A DNA stretch of 43,840 nt from Actinomycetota bacterium (GCA_009923495.1 RFTJ01000009.1:1-43840); one strand, 5' to 3'. Positions 1 to 9,120 are shown, counted from the first letter of the stretch. The notes: generated from the sequence alone by a model not told the origin. Numbers and translations are program-made.

Positions 1-160
1 CGTCGAAGGCGACCCCTGATCTAATATGTCCAACATGTGGAGCGGCTTGAACTGTCGCACCACAGACATACATCGAAACCTGACCAGGATTCAGCGGTAC
101 GAATTCTCTTAGGGACCGGCTAGCGGTGTCATATAAGCGCACAGGTTCAAGATTACTCAA
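1..160 (-). CDS. cysS: Cysteinyl-tRNA synthetase, N-terminal part (runs off window)
   Basis: Charges tRNA-Cys with cysteine in the cytoplasm (class I aminoacyl-tRNA synthetase). Only the first ~53 codons lie in the window. The reverse-strand translation contains [13 protein letters not shown] followed by [19 protein letters not shown]: the zinc-ligand Cys and the HVGH form of the class I HIGH signature, in the actinobacterial CysS spacing. The start is inferred as TTG at 160-158, whose TTGA overlaps the TGA stop of ispF, so the two are probably co-translated; a GTG a few codons later is an alternative. Gene order carD-ispD-ispF-cysS is the one known from mycobacteria. The identity is secure, the exact start is not. 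Confidence 0.9.
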   Translation of the reverse strand, partial: MSNLEPVRLYDTASRSLREFVPLNPGQVSMYVCGATVQAAPHVGHIRSGVAFD

Positions 161-645
161 GAATTTGTTCGTTCTAATAATGCTGTGGCCAGCGCAGCAA
201 TACCTTCGCCTCGCCCAGTTAGTCCAAGTCCGTCAGTTGTTGTACCCGAGGCGGATACCGCGGCACCACCAAGTGCTGCTGATAGCGCATGCTCTATCTC
301 AGCTCGGCGAGAGCCAATTTTTGGGGAGTTTGCTATCGCCTGCACACTTACGTTCACCACTACCCAACCCGAGTCAGTCACTAAGCGAAAAACCTCCTGC
401 AGTAACGCAGTTCCCGAGGCGTTGCTCCAGGTCGGATCTGCCGTGCCAAATACTGAACCAAGATCACCGAGACCGGCCGCTGATAAGAGTGCGTCACAAA
501 TTGCGTGGGCCAGCACGTCGCCATCTGAATGCCCCGCACATCCACTGGTTTCATTTGGCCAATGCAGGCCGCCCAGAAACATAGGACGGCCAAGTTCTAG
601 TGGGTGTACATCAACCCCAGAGCCAACACGCAACTGTGTCATCAT
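157..645 (-). CDS. ispF: 2-C-methyl-D-erythritol 2,4-cyclodiphosphate synthase
   Basis: Fifth step of the MEP (non-mevalonate) isoprenoid pathway: cyclises CDP-methylerythritol phosphate with release of CMP. At 162 aa it has the usual full length for the family. Visible signatures are GVDVHPL near the N-terminus (Asp and His metal ligands), [20 protein letters not shown] (third metal-ligand His), GLGDLGSVF and the C-terminal [11 protein letters not shown]. The ATG at 645-643 overlaps the ispD stop as ATGA; a second ATG follows immediately. It is translationally coupled to ispD upstream and cysS downstream, so carD-ispD-ispF-cysS looks like one transcript. Many actinobacteria carry ispD and ispF next to each other. 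Confidence 0.97.
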   Translation of the reverse strand: MMTQLRVGSGVDVHPLELGRPMFLGGLHWPNETSGCAGHSDGDVLAHAICDALLSAAGLGDLGSVFGTADPTWSNASGTALLQEVFRLVTDSGWVVVNVSVQAIANSPKIGSRRAEIEHALSAALGGAAVSASGTTTDGLGLTGRGEGIAALATALLERTNS

Positions 646-1325
646 GCCTCCTGTAGCAAGAATAGTCCGTAGGAAACATCTTCAGGAGTGGTGATTTTGA
701 ATGCGAGCTCACTTCCAGCAACAGTGTGCACACTAACGCCAAAGTGTTCTACTAACCCGGCTTCGTCCGTTGCAACATGTATTGCCTCAGAAAGTGCATC
801 CACTAAGACTGAGCGGACAAATCCTTGTGGTGTTTGCACTCTACGTAGCGAGTCTCGATCTACGGTTTCTAAAACGATGCCATTGTTAGCTACCCGTTTA
901 ATGGTGTCAGAAACTGGCAAAACGGGAATAACAGCTTGAGCGCCTGACCGAAGTTCCGTCAAGACGTTGCCGATTACTGACTGTGGAACTAGCGGTCGAG
1001 CCGCATCGTGAATTAATACCAGATCAATGTCAGTTGGCAATATGCGCAAAGCTGCGGCAACAGAATCTTGTCTGGTTGCTCCACCAACTACGATGTGGAC
1101 TTCAGCATCTACGCTTTCCAATTCACGCGCAGCAGCAGCTACGAAATTTTCTGGAACTGCTGCGACTATGATTTCAGCAAATGTTGATAGCGCGAGTGCA
1201 CTTCGAGCAAGCAGTGACAAACCAGCGAATTCAAAAAAGGCTTTTGGTAATTCCCCGCCAAATCGCACGCCTTGTCCGGCAGCGGGGATAAGGGCCGCTA
1301 CTCGGCTGGCAGCGACGCTGGTCAT
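642..1325 (-). CDS. ispD: 2-C-methyl-D-erythritol 4-phosphate cytidylyltransferase
   Basis: Third step of the MEP pathway: transfers CMP from CTP to methylerythritol phosphate. 227 aa, normal for the family. The nucleotide-binding N-terminus reads [10 protein letters not shown]...PKAF (Arg21 and Lys28 are the conserved catalytic basic residues), followed by [32 protein letters not shown] and KITTPED near the C-terminus, all IspD hallmarks. The ATG overlaps the carD stop by one base (TGATG) and its own stop overlaps ispF by four bases, so it is embedded in a tightly coupled operon headed by carD. Confidence 0.97.
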   Translation of the reverse strand: MTSVAASRVAALIPAAGQGVRFGGELPKAFFEFAGLSLLARSALALSTFAEIIVAAVPENFVAAAARELESVDAEVHIVVGGATRQDSVAAALRILPTDIDLVLIHDAARPLVPQSVIGNVLTELRSGAQAVIPVLPVSDTIKRVANNGIVLETVDRDSLRRVQTPQGFVRSVLVDALSEAIHVATDEAGLVEHFGVSVHTVAGSELAFKITTPEDVSYGLFLLQEA

Positions 1326-1807
1326 CAGGAGGCCAAAACCTCGTCAAGTGTTACTTCAGCCGCGGTTTCATCTGTGCGCTGTGCCAGGGCAATCTCGCTG
1401 ATTAGCTGCGAACGAGCACGGGCAAGCATACTTTTTTCACCGGTCGAAAGCGGTTTTTTCTGAGACCGACGCCACAGATCACGAACCACTTCGGCGACTT
1501 TGATGACATCGCCGGACGAGAGCTTCTCAGTGTTCGCCTTGAACCGACGAGACCAGTTTGACTGATCTTCAACATAAGGTTGACGCAATACCCCAAATAC
1601 TCTTTCTAAACCTTCGGGACTTGTTACATCACGGACTCCAACTAAATCAAGATTGTCCGAAGGCACTCGCACAGTCAGTTCACTCTGATGTACTTGGAGA
1701 ACTAAATATTCGCGCTCCTCGCCTTGAATGATGCGCTTTTCTTTTGCGATGATGTCTGCAGCGCCGTGGTGCGGATACACTACGGTTTCACCAACTTTGT
1801 ATGGCAT
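1325..1807 (-). CDS. carD: CarD family RNA polymerase-binding transcription regulator
   Basis: Essential global regulator in actinobacteria that binds the RNAP beta subunit and stabilises the open complex, notably at rRNA promoters. 160 aa. The N-terminal Tudor-like RNAP-interaction domain starts [17 protein letters not shown]. The C-terminal helical DNA-binding part contains [14 protein letters not shown], in which Trp85 is the residue expected to wedge into the upstream edge of the transcription bubble. A clear ribosome-binding site (AAAGGAC) precedes the ATG, and TAGAAT at 1842-1837 is a plausible -10, so this gene has an ordinary leader. It heads ispD-ispF-cysS and is divergent from an LpqE-like gene, exactly as in mycobacteria. 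Confidence 0.96.
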   Translation of the reverse strand: MPYKVGETVVYPHHGAADIIAKEKRIIQGEEREYLVLQVHQSELTVRVPSDNLDLVGVRDVTSPEGLERVFGVLRQPYVEDQSNWSRRFKANTEKLSSGDVIKVAEVVRDLWRRSQKKPLSTGEKSMLARARSQLISEIALAQRTDETAAEVTLDEVLAS

Positions 1808-1967
1808 GAATGTCCTTTTGTATACGAATTAGTTAAATTCTACCACGAATGAGTGGCAATCAGATGAGCCTGAAAGGCTTTGAGAATAAGGGCATATCCC
1901 TTGGCAAAGACGAACTGGTTGGTTAAGTAGACTTATTAATAAATCACCGCAGTGGAAGAGGATTAAC

Positions 1968-2480
1968 GTGTCTGGTAAGGGTTTCAAATTGGCAGCACTT
2001 TTAATCGTCATTGGACTTCTAACCTCAGCTTGTGCAGCTGGATTCAATGCGGCCACCAATAAACAAAGAGTTTCTGGAAATGGCCGGTCTGCTGATGTAG
2101 ATGCTATTCAGGTGCGAAATGCAATCATCGTTAAGGACGCCAAGACTTCTGGAAAGGCAGTATTAGTGGCCACAATTATTAATACCGCTGAAGATGCGGA
2201 TAGCTTGACTGGCCTGGAAATTGAAACCGATGCCGGCAAGTCGGTTCCTTACGAGATAGCGCTAGGCCCACAAGAGCCCGTGCAGTTTGGGCTACCCAAG
2301 CAAAACATCTTGCCCATCGAACTTAACGATGAAGTCGCTGCTGGAACATTTGTCCGAGTGCAACTAGATTTCCAAAACAATGCGCCAGTGCCCATGAGTT
2401 TGCTAGTTGAGAACAATGACGGAATGTATTCAGACATTATTTTCAGTGATCTTGGCGGGGAGCACATCCCGTTCCGTTAG
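1968..2480 (+). CDS. LpqE-like secreted lipoprotein
   Basis: Predicted membrane-anchored lipoprotein of 170 aa. The N-terminus has a basic start, a hydrophobic stretch and the lipobox LTSAC, so acylation is expected on Cys21. The rest is a single beta-rich domain (for example KAVLVATIINTAEDADSLTGLEI and GTFVRVQLDFQNN) resembling the PCu(A)C/LpqE-type extracytoplasmic fold. No His/Met metal-binding pattern is obvious, so copper binding is not claimed. The start is GTG with GAAGAGGA upstream. Its position divergent from carD is the lpqE position of mycobacteria, which supports the name, but the function of LpqE is unsettled. Confidence 0.75.
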   Translation: MSGKGFKLAALLIVIGLLTSACAAGFNAATNKQRVSGNGRSADVDAIQVRNAIIVKDAKTSGKAVLVATIINTAEDADSLTGLEIETDAGKSVPYEIALGPQEPVQFGLPKQNILPIELNDEVAAGTFVRVQLDFQNNAPVPMSLLVENNDGMYSDIIFSDLGGEHIPFR

Positions 2481-2502
2481 GGTTTGCGCAGAGGTGCTTG
2501 AA

Positions 2503-3186
2503 CTAAGATTCGAAGCGATAGCCTAAGCCACGAACTGTAGTCAGATAAACCGGATTAGCTGGATCTGGTTCTATCTTTGATCGGATCCGCTTGATGTGAA
2601 CATCCAAAGTTTTGCCATCACCGTAGTAATCAGAACCCCAGACCCGATCCATTAATTGTCCCCGAGTTAACACTCGGCCAGAATTACGCATGAGATATTC
2701 GAGTAACTCAAATTCCTTGAGCGGCATCGAGACTTTCTCGCCATTTACTGAGATTGTGTGTCGGTCGACATCGATACGAATCGGGCCACTTTCCAGAATG
2801 GATGAGTTAGGCACATCAACTTCACCACCGCGACGCAATACAGCACGGATTCGAGCAAGAAGCTCAGGCGTTGAGAATGGCTTAGTCACATAGTCATCTG
2901 CGCCTAATTCAAGTCCTACAACTTTATCTACTTCGGTATCTTTCGCCGTCAACATAATCACTGGAACGCTAAGTGACTTCGAACGAATGTATTTACAAAC
3001 TTCAATTCCTGATGCGCCTGGCAACATCCAGTCCAGTAGAACTAAATCTGGATTAGATTTGTCGAATTCGGCGATACCTGCTGTGCCATCGCTAGCGATG
3101 GCAACGTCAAATCCCTCACGCGTAAGCATGAACTCTAAACCCTCGCGGAAGGACTCTTCATCTTCAACGATTAACACCAGGGTCAT
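2503..3186 (-). CDS. regX3: Response regulator RegX3 (OmpR/PhoB family)
   Basis: DNA-binding response regulator that answers to SenX3 and controls phosphate-starvation genes. 227 aa from the ATG at 3186-3184. That start overlaps the senX3 stop as ATGA and removes a spurious 40-residue extension of the open frame. The receiver domain (1-120) has the acidic pocket VEDEE, phospho-acceptor Asp52 in LLDWMLPG, the Thr of MLTAKD and Lys102 in TKPFS. The winged-helix output domain (~130-227) shows KEFELLEYLMRNSGRVLTRG and the recognition region TLDVHIKRIRSKI. Coupled to senX3 and convergent with the LpqE-like gene, 22 bp apart. Confidence 0.95.
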   Translation of the reverse strand: MTLVLIVEDEESFREGLEFMLTREGFDVAIASDGTAGIAEFDKSNPDLVLLDWMLPGASGIEVCKYIRSKSLSVPVIMLTAKDTEVDKVVGLELGADDYVTKPFSTPELLARIRAVLRRGGEVDVPNSSILESGPIRIDVDRHTISVNGEKVSMPLKEFELLEYLMRNSGRVLTRGQLMDRVWGSDYYGDGKTLDVHIKRIRSKIEPDPANPVYLTTVRGLGYRFES

Positions 3187-4331
3187 GATGCCTTCACTTC
3201 TGGGCTTTGTGAGCCCCCGTTTAGGTATGCCGGAAATCGAAGGGTAAATGTGGATCCTTCGCCCTCGCGGGACCAGACGAAGCAATCGCCACCATGATTT
3301 GCGCAAACATGCTTCACAATCGCTAAACCTAAGCCAGTTCCACCTGTTTCGCGACTACGAGCTGGATCAACTCGGTAAAACCGTTCAAAAATCCGCAGCT
3401 GATTTTCTTCGGAAATTCCGGGACCTTGATCGGTAACTGAGATCTCAATCGAGTCATTCGTGCGACGCGCACCAATACCAACTCGAGTGCCGGTAGGTGA
3501 ATATTTGATTGCATTCGAAATCAGATTACGCAAGGCGGCGACCAATTGGGACTCATCGCCAAGAATTTTTCCGACCGCAACATCTTCGGAAACAACAACC
3601 TGGATCTTTCGTTGATCTGCCGTTATCTTCATGCCATCAACCGCTTCGTTAATAATGGTTTCTACCAAGACAGGATTTGAGTGCTGCAGTGGAGCATCAT
3701 CTTGTACCCGAGAAAGTTCGACCAAGTCTGAGAGCATCGCAGTTAGGCGCCGCACTTCAATTTGCATACGGGCCGCGAAATTTCGTGCCCGCTCAGTATC
3801 GCCGTCAGCAGCCTGAACCGCTTCGGCAAGTAAAGATAATGCGCCAACTGGAGTCTTCAGTTCGTGACTTACGTTGGCAACAAAATCTCTGCGTACTTCG
3901 TTCAGCCGACGCTCTTCGCTGAGATCCTGAGCGATAACCAATGCTTTACTGAAGTCGAGAGGGCTAACTTGAAGACGAGCTTCCCATTCCCCAAGGCCAG
4001 TCAGATTGCGCTTGATAACTACATCTCTACCCATTGTTTTTTGCAGCCGATGCGCTTCTTGATTCAACGCACGAAGTTCTATTGGTGCTAGCCGGTCGCT
4101 GACAATCAACCCCATGGCTACGCAATTGGTACTCGCTGCCAATACATTTCCGTCGCGATCGACTACCGCGGCAGCATCTGGAATAACATCTAAAATGTTT
4201 CCGAGAGCGGAAACTTGGTCGACTGATTCAACTGGCTGTACCTCAGCCGACTTTGGTCGAAAGAACTGACCAAGTCCAAGTCCGATGGCCAAAGAAGCGA
4301 TTACCGCTAATGACCACAATGTTGTTGACAC
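3183..4331 (-). CDS. senX3: Sensor histidine kinase SenX3
   Basis: Membrane histidine kinase partner of RegX3; PhoU and the Pst transporter hold this system off when phosphate is plentiful. 382 aa. A single transmembrane segment lies at about residues 5-22 with almost no extracellular part, then a PAS-like region (about 40-135), the HisKA dimerisation domain with H-box FVANVSHELKTP (His156), and a HATPase domain with NLISNAIKYS, DQGPGIS and GGTGLGLAIVKHV. The start is GTG at 4331-4329. TATCCT lies exactly six bases upstream of it, with no ribosome-binding site, so the mRNA is probably leaderless. The intergenic region shared with phoU may carry the autoregulatory site. Confidence 0.95.
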   Translation of the reverse strand: MSTTLWSLAVIASLAIGLGLGQFFRPKSAEVQPVESVDQVSALGNILDVIPDAAAVVDRDGNVLAASTNCVAMGLIVSDRLAPIELRALNQEAHRLQKTMGRDVVIKRNLTGLGEWEARLQVSPLDFSKALVIAQDLSEERRLNEVRRDFVANVSHELKTPVGALSLLAEAVQAADGDTERARNFAARMQIEVRRLTAMLSDLVELSRVQDDAPLQHSNPVLVETIINEAVDGMKITADQRKIQVVVSEDVAVGKILGDESQLVAALRNLISNAIKYSPTGTRVGIGARRTNDSIEISVTDQGPGISEENQLRIFERFYRVDPARSRETGGTGLGLAIVKHVCANHGGDCFVWSREGEGSTFTLRFPAYLNGGSQSPEVKAS

Positions 4332-4337
4332 ACTCTA

Positions 4338-4343
4338 AGGATA
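4338..4343 (-). promoter_or_regulatory. Putative -10 element of a leaderless senX3 promoter
   Basis: On the minus strand TATCCT is followed by six bases (TAGAGT) and then the GTG start of senX3. A TANNNT hexamer ending six bases before the start codon puts the transcription start on the first base of the codon. No Shine-Dalgarno sequence is present. The matching -35 (TTCAAG, 17 bases upstream) is weak. Confidence 0.55.
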
Positions 4344-4436
4344 GATTGATTTTCCCGTTACTTGAAATTCTCAACACCACAGTTTTCTATCTATTAACCC
4401 AAAAGGTTGAGAAAATTTCCCTTTAGTTTTATTCGT

Positions 4437-4465
4437 GTTCACGAGTGTAAATCGGCGGGTGACCC
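4437..4465 (+). promoter_or_regulatory. Weak PHO-box-like direct repeat between senX3 and phoU
   Basis: GTTCACG at 4437-4443 is followed at 11-base intervals by TAAATCG and GTGACCC. Actinobacterial PhoP/RegX3 boxes are 11-base direct repeats of a GTTCACC-like heptamer. Only the first unit is a good match. Position between the regulator genes and phoU supports it; the degenerate units do not. Confidence 0.3.
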
Positions 4466-4477
4466 AATAAGTCTGGC

Positions 4478-4483
4478 TACACT
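4478..4483 (+). promoter_or_regulatory. Putative -10 element of a leaderless phoU promoter
   Basis: TACACT is followed by six bases (GTCACT) and the ATG of phoU. There is no ribosome-binding site in front of the ATG. The geometry is identical to that on the opposite side of this intergenic region at senX3. Confidence 0.55.
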
Positions 4484-4489
4484 GTCACT

Positions 4490-5137
4490 ATGTCGGAAAT
4501 GAGTGCAGTTGACCTAGTTGATGTAAATGCAGATTTGGTAAAAATGACCGAACTGGTTGGCCGAGCCATCTCTGATGCCACTTCCGCGCTACTAAATGGC
4601 GACCTCGCATTAGCTCAACAGGTAATTAGTGGTGATGAGCCACTTAATGAGCTAAATGCCGGCATTGAAGACAAATGCTTCCTCATAACTTCCACCCAAG
4701 CTCCTGTGGCTCGTAAATTGCGTACTGTCATGAGTGCCGTTCGAATGGCCACTTCCCTTGAGCGCATGGGCGATCTTGCGGTACACATTGCCAAGCAGGT
4801 GAGGCTTCGATACCCGAATCCAGCTATTCCAGCTGAACTGGTTGCCACATTTAGCAAAATGGGCACATCTGCTTTGAAGATTGTGCAGGAAACGGGCAAG
4901 GTTATTCAAGACAACGACGCAAGTATGGCCGAGCAAATCGCAATCTACGATGACGAATTGGACAAACTACATCGTGAACTATTCATGACAGTACTATCCG
5001 ATAGTTGGGAACATGGTGTTGAAGCCGCCATTGATGTGACCCTGCTGTCTCGCTTTTACGAAAGATTTGGCGATCACGCCGTGACAGTTGCTCGTCGATT
5101 AGTACATATTGTTACGGGCGAACCTTACGGCCACTAA
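4490..5137 (+). CDS. phoU: Phosphate signalling regulator PhoU
   Basis: Cytoplasmic negative regulator that links the Pst transporter state to the phosphate sensor kinase. 215 aa, made of two three-helix PhoU repeats. Each repeat has the metal-binding E(R)xxD signature: LERMGDLAVHIA (about residue 90) and YERFGDHAVTVARR (about residue 190). The start ATG follows a TACACT hexamer by six bases, suggesting a leaderless transcript. It is divergent from senX3-regX3, the kinase/regulator it is expected to restrain, and is followed by mshA 76 bp downstream. The Pst operon it acts with lies about 7 kb away in this window. Confidence 0.95.
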   Translation: MSEMSAVDLVDVNADLVKMTELVGRAISDATSALLNGDLALAQQVISGDEPLNELNAGIEDKCFLITSTQAPVARKLRTVMSAVRMATSLERMGDLAVHIAKQVRLRYPNPAIPAELVATFSKMGTSALKIVQETGKVIQDNDASMAEQIAIYDDELDKLHRELFMTVLSDSWEHGVEAAIDVTLLSRFYERFGDHAVTVARRLVHIVTGEPYGH

Positions 5138-5169
5138 GTGCTTCTAGATCCTGCGCTTTCTAGGTTTAA

Positions 5170-5199
5170 CTGACACCATCAAGCGATTTTGGTTAGATT
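5170..5199 (+). promoter_or_regulatory. Putative mshA promoter
   Basis: CTGACA (5170-5175) is a five-of-six match to the -35 consensus. It stands 18 bases ahead of TAGATT (5194-5199), which fits the TANNNT -10 pattern. The predicted start of transcription is about 8 bases before the mshA ATG, so the leader would be very short. No ribosome-binding site is visible. Confidence 0.45.
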
Positions 5200-5213
5200 T
5201 GACCTGATACTTC

Positions 5214-6461
5214 ATGAGCAAAAAACTTGACCGAATTGCAATTTTGTCAATTCATACCTCACCGCTACATCAGCCTGGGTTTGGCGATGCCGGTGGCATG
5301 AATGTTTATGTAGCCGAAACGGCCAAGCGAATTGCGGGCCGAGGGGTTGAAGTTGAGATTTTTACTCGAGCAACCACCGCCGCGGACCCCGAAGTTGTTC
5401 AGTTGGCGCCAGGAGTTCAGGTAAGGCACATTCCCGCTGGCCCATTTGAAGGGCTCAGTAAAGAGGATCTGCCCGCGCAATTGTGCGCAATCACGGCAGG
5501 GTTGCTCAGGGCCGAAGCTAGTAAGGATTTGGGATTTTACGATTTGATTCACAGCCATTACTGGTTATCTGGACAGGTCGGATGGCTGGCCAAGGAGCGC
5601 TGGAATGTGCCTCTAGTCCACACGATGCACACTATGGCTCGAGTTAAGAATTCTTCACTAGCTGGCGGCGATTCCCCTGAACCTGCCGTCCGAGAAATTG
5701 GCGAAGAGCAAGTTGTCGCAATCGCAGATTATTTAGTTGCCAATACAGACCAAGAGGCTAAGGAACTCATTGACCTCTACCATGCCGATCCAAAGCGGGT
5801 CGCAGTAATAAATCCTGGAGTTGACTTAACTGAATTTGTCCCAGGCGATAAATCATTGGCTCGAACTAAGTTGGGGATTGCCCAATCTGCGAAGCTCATA
5901 CTGTTCGTTGGTCGTATTCAACCTCTTAAGGGTCCGGATGTGCTGTTGCGCTCAATTGCAGAATTAGTGCAACATAACTCCGATTTCGCATCAGATTTGG
6001 TAGTGGCTATTTGTGGTGGGCCATCAGGCACTGGCTTGGATCAACCAAATTCATTACGGGAGCTCGCCGACGAGTTGAACATTGCGAGCTTAGTTAAGTT
6101 TGTGCCACCGCTTAATCGCCAAGAATTGGTGACTTGGTTCCAAGCCTGCGACATATGTGCCGTGCCCTCCTACAGCGAATCTTTTGGACTAGTAGCTCTC
6201 GAGGCACAAGCCTGTGGAGCTCCAGTTATTGCTACCAAAGTTGGCGGTTTACTCACAACGGTTGCTGACGAGGTGAGCGGCATCTTGGTTTCCGGTCACG
6301 CGCCCAGTGATTGGGCAAGTGCAATCTTGCGAATTTTGTCGAACCCCTATTTAGCTGCGAATTTAAGCCAGGGGGCGATTGGCCATGCAGCCAAATTTGA
6401 CTGGGATCAAACTACGGACAACTTGCTAAACGTTTATCACCGCGCAGTTGCTGGCTACTGA
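5214..6461 (+). CDS. mshA: D-inositol-3-phosphate glycosyltransferase (mycothiol synthesis)
   Basis: First step of mycothiol synthesis: transfers N-acetylglucosamine from UDP-GlcNAc to inositol 3-phosphate. 415 aa, GT4 family with two Rossmann domains. N-terminal signatures are GFGDAGGMNVYV (donor loop and substrate site) and HSHYWLSG, then HTMHTMARVKN. The C-terminal donor domain has FVGRIQPLKGPDVLL, ICGGPSGTG and PSYSESFGLVALEAQACGAPVIA, which carries the E-x7-E motif. The actinobacterial MshA pattern is clear throughout. It sits downstream of phoU and, as in mycobacteria, close to senX3-regX3. With mshD at 24987 it shows that this organism makes mycothiol. Confidence 0.96.
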   Translation: MSKKLDRIAILSIHTSPLHQPGFGDAGGMNVYVAETAKRIAGRGVEVEIFTRATTAADPEVVQLAPGVQVRHIPAGPFEGLSKEDLPAQLCAITAGLLRAEASKDLGFYDLIHSHYWLSGQVGWLAKERWNVPLVHTMHTMARVKNSSLAGGDSPEPAVREIGEEQVVAIADYLVANTDQEAKELIDLYHADPKRVAVINPGVDLTEFVPGDKSLARTKLGIAQSAKLILFVGRIQPLKGPDVLLRSIAELVQHNSDFASDLVVAICGGPSGTGLDQPNSLRELADELNIASLVKFVPPLNRQELVTWFQACDICAVPSYSESFGLVALEAQACGAPVIATKVGGLLTTVADEVSGILVSGHAPSDWASAILRILSNPYLAANLSQGAIGHAAKFDWDQTTDNLLNVYHRAVAGY

Positions 6462-6518
6462 CCCTAGGTTTTTTGACCAAGAATTCCGAACTTGAACCTG
6501 AGCCCAATACAAAATGAA

Positions 6519-6548
6519 GAGGGGGCCCTGGTTGCCCAGGACCCCCTC
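6519..6548. terminator. Bidirectional terminator between mshA and a convergent PstS-like gene
   Basis: Inverted repeat with arms 6519-6531 and 6536-6548: GAGGGGG pairs with CCCCCTC and CCTGG with CCAGG, with one mismatch (C against A) in the stem and a four-base loop. It lies between the stop codons of two convergent genes, so it can serve both. The T-tracts are short. Confidence 0.7.
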
Positions 6549-6561
6549 AACTTTATGGCTA

Positions 6562-9120
6562 TTAGCTAATTGACTTTACAGTCACCTTGGTGAAGGTGTT
6601 CTGTTCTGAAGTTGTGCCAGTAGCAGTTGGTGACTTACCAAGGTTCTTGACAACAACAGTGTGGTAACCATTCGCTAGGCCAGTTACTGCAACAGTTGCA
6701 GTTCCTGATCCATTTAGGTCCCAACTAATCTTGTTCCCTGTTACCAAGGTTGGATCTACGGCATACTGAACGCCATCGATTAGCACGCTAACCTTTCCGC
6801 CCTTGACATCCTTGCCCAGAACAACGGTCACCGAGGTGCCGAAGATGTACTGGGTACGTGACGCATTGGCTGATGTTGATACGAAGTCACTACCACTTGC
6901 GGTCCAAGTGCCTGAAGCAGCTGAATCCGTAGCATTAATGTTCTTCTTGATGATGCGTGCAGCACTTGCATTGCCTGCGGCATCTTTAAATGCACCTGCA
7001 TCAATTGCTAATGATGCATTGGTTATTGCAGAGGCCTTGACCCGAACAGTCATTGCAGTTACTGCGAATAATCCATTCGGATTGTCTACCTGATTGTTCG
7101 CCCAGAAGTTACATGGACCCCATACAGTTGGCTCTTTGACCGTGGTGCATGAGTAATTCGTCCATGAAGTGACAGCTAATGGAGCTTGGTTCAGGATTTC
7201 AACCGGTGCCACGTTTGCTACGTTCTTAATGACATGGAACTTGCTCAAGTCAACTTCGCGAACTGGTTCGCTGAAGTTGAGGATGAAAGATCCGATGCCA
7301 GTGGCAAGAGTGGTTGCATATTTCGATGCGGCATCTACGGTGATAACCGGAGCAGTTGTGTCAGCAGCTGGGGTGTTGCTTAGCACGCTCGCTGAGAAGG
7401 CAGCAGTTGAATTACCTGCACGGTCAGCAGCTGCACCAGCAGCAAGCGACAGGCTTACTGGCTTGCTTCCGTCGCCATCGTAAGCGATTCCAGTTACCTT
7501 AACAGCGATGTTTGAAACAACCTTATTTGCATAAGGATCCAAATCATTGGTGTTACCGGCATCAAATGCACTTACTGCCACACCCTTGCTATTTGTAGCA
7601 GTGGTAGATACAACTAGAGAACTATTGCCAGTCTGAGTAACAGTCAACTTGCTTGCGTCAGTCATGCGAACTGGCTCGCTGAAGTTGATTGTGAAGGTGG
7701 CCTCACCGGCAGTGTTAGCGCTCGGCGATGGTGAAGCCAAGGTTACTGTAGGTGCAGTTGCATCATTTGGCGTGACTGCTGTGTTCGGGTTACGCACGCG
7801 GCAGTATGAGCCAGCGGATACTGGCAGTGGTGCGAAGCCTTCAGACTTAATTGCACTTTCAATCAGTGACCGGTACCCAACCTGCTTGATGCGGTCCTTT
7901 GTGGTGTCAGTGATTGTGCACAGGAATCCACTTGGACCAACATATGCATTGGTTGCAGCAGAGGCGTAACGGGTGACGTTGTAAACATCGCGTGAGAATG
8001 GGAAGTAACCACTGGTCTTGTCCGCACCCTTTGCAATGTTTGCAATGGTAGGAGCAATTCCGTTGATCTTGCCAAGCGCATCTTCATAGCCACCAGCATT
8101 CTTGCTGCCAGTTGCAGTACGTGAAGAGTAAGCATTTTCCTGGTCCGTGATACCAGCAGTCTGCTTGTAACGACCAACTGACATGAAGTAAATCGCGTTG
8201 TTGGTGTTGCCATCGTACTTGATCGCTGCAGGGAAGTTTTCCTGAACGGTTGAGTAGATAGCTGGGGCAGTCTGGGAAGGAACTGGAGATGCAGCAGGCG
8301 CACTCATCTTTGTTGCTGAGTTAGTGCGGGCTGAGTTGGTCCAGTAGCTGTAAGTACCCGAGTTTGACTGGGTTGTGTACAGAACGATACCGGTAGCTGG
8401 CAACGGATTAGCCTCATTTGAAGCTGCTGGTGAAGCAGTGGCGAAAGGCTTTCCATCAACATCAAGCACGCCAGCATTTCCGTTTAGCTGTGACCAGAGG
8501 GTTACTTCGCCACGGAAGATTGCCTTCAAGGTGTCGGTGTCGATTGAGTCAATGCGACTCGAGGCAGTGTCTGAACCATCTGGGTTCTTGGTGAAGTGGT
8601 ACCAAGTTACCGCATCTTCTGCATAAGCAATGTACTTAAGATCAGAACATTTTTCTGCAGTTGTGCTTGTGGCTGGACCACTTGATGAACGTGCGAAGTC
8701 AACTTGACGAGTGTTCGTCTCAGCTTGCTTACACAATTCAGTCTGACCTGCGCCAGAACCAACTGGGTACAACTCTTTGATTACAGCGTGGCTGTCATTG
8801 ACCCAAGGGAAGCTTGATTTGTCAGAGCCATTGCCTGAAGCCTGGTCGGAAGTATCGCACTGACCATTGCGAGGCTGGCTTGAAGATGATGCCCAAATGG
8901 TGGCGCAACCGTTGGCTGCGTTGTACACCTTGTCCAGGGCCATCATTAAGTCATAGGTGGTATCTGAACCGGAACCAACGATGGTCTTATCCATTGTTGA
9001 TAGGTCAGGGGCGGTGGTAATCGCACTAGCAGGAATTGCTGTTGCAAGAAGACCACCAACGAGACTAATTCCAGCAATAGCAACTTTGATGCTCTTGCTG
9101 AACCTTTCGATTGATCGCAT
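6562..9120 (-). CDS. Large secreted PstS-like protein with C-terminal Ig-like domains
   Basis: Exported 852-aa protein. Signal peptide: basic start, hydrophobic core 12-30, cleavage likely after ASA-33. Residues 45-440 look like a phosphate-type periplasmic binding domain (TIVGSGSDTTYDLM, VDFARSSSGPA, IFRGEVTLWSQL, TTQSNSGTYSYW, GFAPLPVSAGSYC). Two Ig-like modules follow (about 455-580 and 588-725), each opening with a TAPVIT-like strand, containing NFSEPVR and closing with a D-x-AGN turn, then a beta-rich tail (735-852). There is no lipobox, sortase motif or C-terminal membrane anchor, so retention at the surface is unexplained. Strong ribosome-binding site AGAGGA. Last gene of a three-gene minus-strand cluster beside the pst operon. 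A role in phosphate capture is inferred; the ligand is unknown. Confidence 0.8.
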   Translation of the reverse strand: MRSIERFSKSIKVAIAGISLVGGLLATAIPASAITTAPDLSTMDKTIVGSGSDTTYDLMMALDKVYNAANGCATIWASSSSQPRNGQCDTSDQASGNGSDKSSFPWVNDSHAVIKELYPVGSGAGQTELCKQAETNTRQVDFARSSSGPATSTTAEKCSDLKYIAYAEDAVTWYHFTKNPDGSDTASSRIDSIDTDTLKAIFRGEVTLWSQLNGNAGVLDVDGKPFATASPAASNEANPLPATGIVLYTTQSNSGTYSYWTNSARTNSATKMSAPAASPVPSQTAPAIYSTVQENFPAAIKYDGNTNNAIYFMSVGRYKQTAGITDQENAYSSRTATGSKNAGGYEDALGKINGIAPTIANIAKGADKTSGYFPFSRDVYNVTRYASAATNAYVGPSGFLCTITDTTKDRIKQVGYRSLIESAIKSEGFAPLPVSAGSYCRVRNPNTAVTPNDATAPTVTLASPSPSANTAGEATFTINFSEPVRMTDASKLTVTQTGNSSLVVSTTATNSKGVAVSAFDAGNTNDLDPYANKVVSNIAVKVTGIAYDGDGSKPVSLSLAAGAAADRAGNSTAAFSASVLSNTPAADTTAPVITVDAASKYATTLATGIGSFILNFSEPVREVDLSKFHVIKNVANVAPVEILNQAPLAVTSWTNYSCTTVKEPTVWGPCNFWANNQVDNPNGLFAVTAMTVRVKASAITNASLAIDAGAFKDAAGNASAARIIKKNINATDSAASGTWTASGSDFVSTSANASRTQYIFGTSVTVVLGKDVKGGKVSVLIDGVQYAVDPTLVTGNKISWDLNGSGTATVAVTGLANGYHTVVVKNLGKSPTATGTTSEQNTFTKVTVKSIS

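Noticed and set aside
126-694. Overlapping plus-strand open frames of 152 and 169 aa opposite ispF
   Set aside because: They lie wholly inside conserved minus-strand genes (cysS, ispF, ispD), show no recognisable motif and have compositions typical of antisense frames.
3187-3306. Forty-residue N-terminal extension of regX3
   Set aside because: It lies within the senX3 coding region, has no homology to receiver domains, and the ATG at 3186 overlaps the senX3 stop in the usual ATGA fashion.
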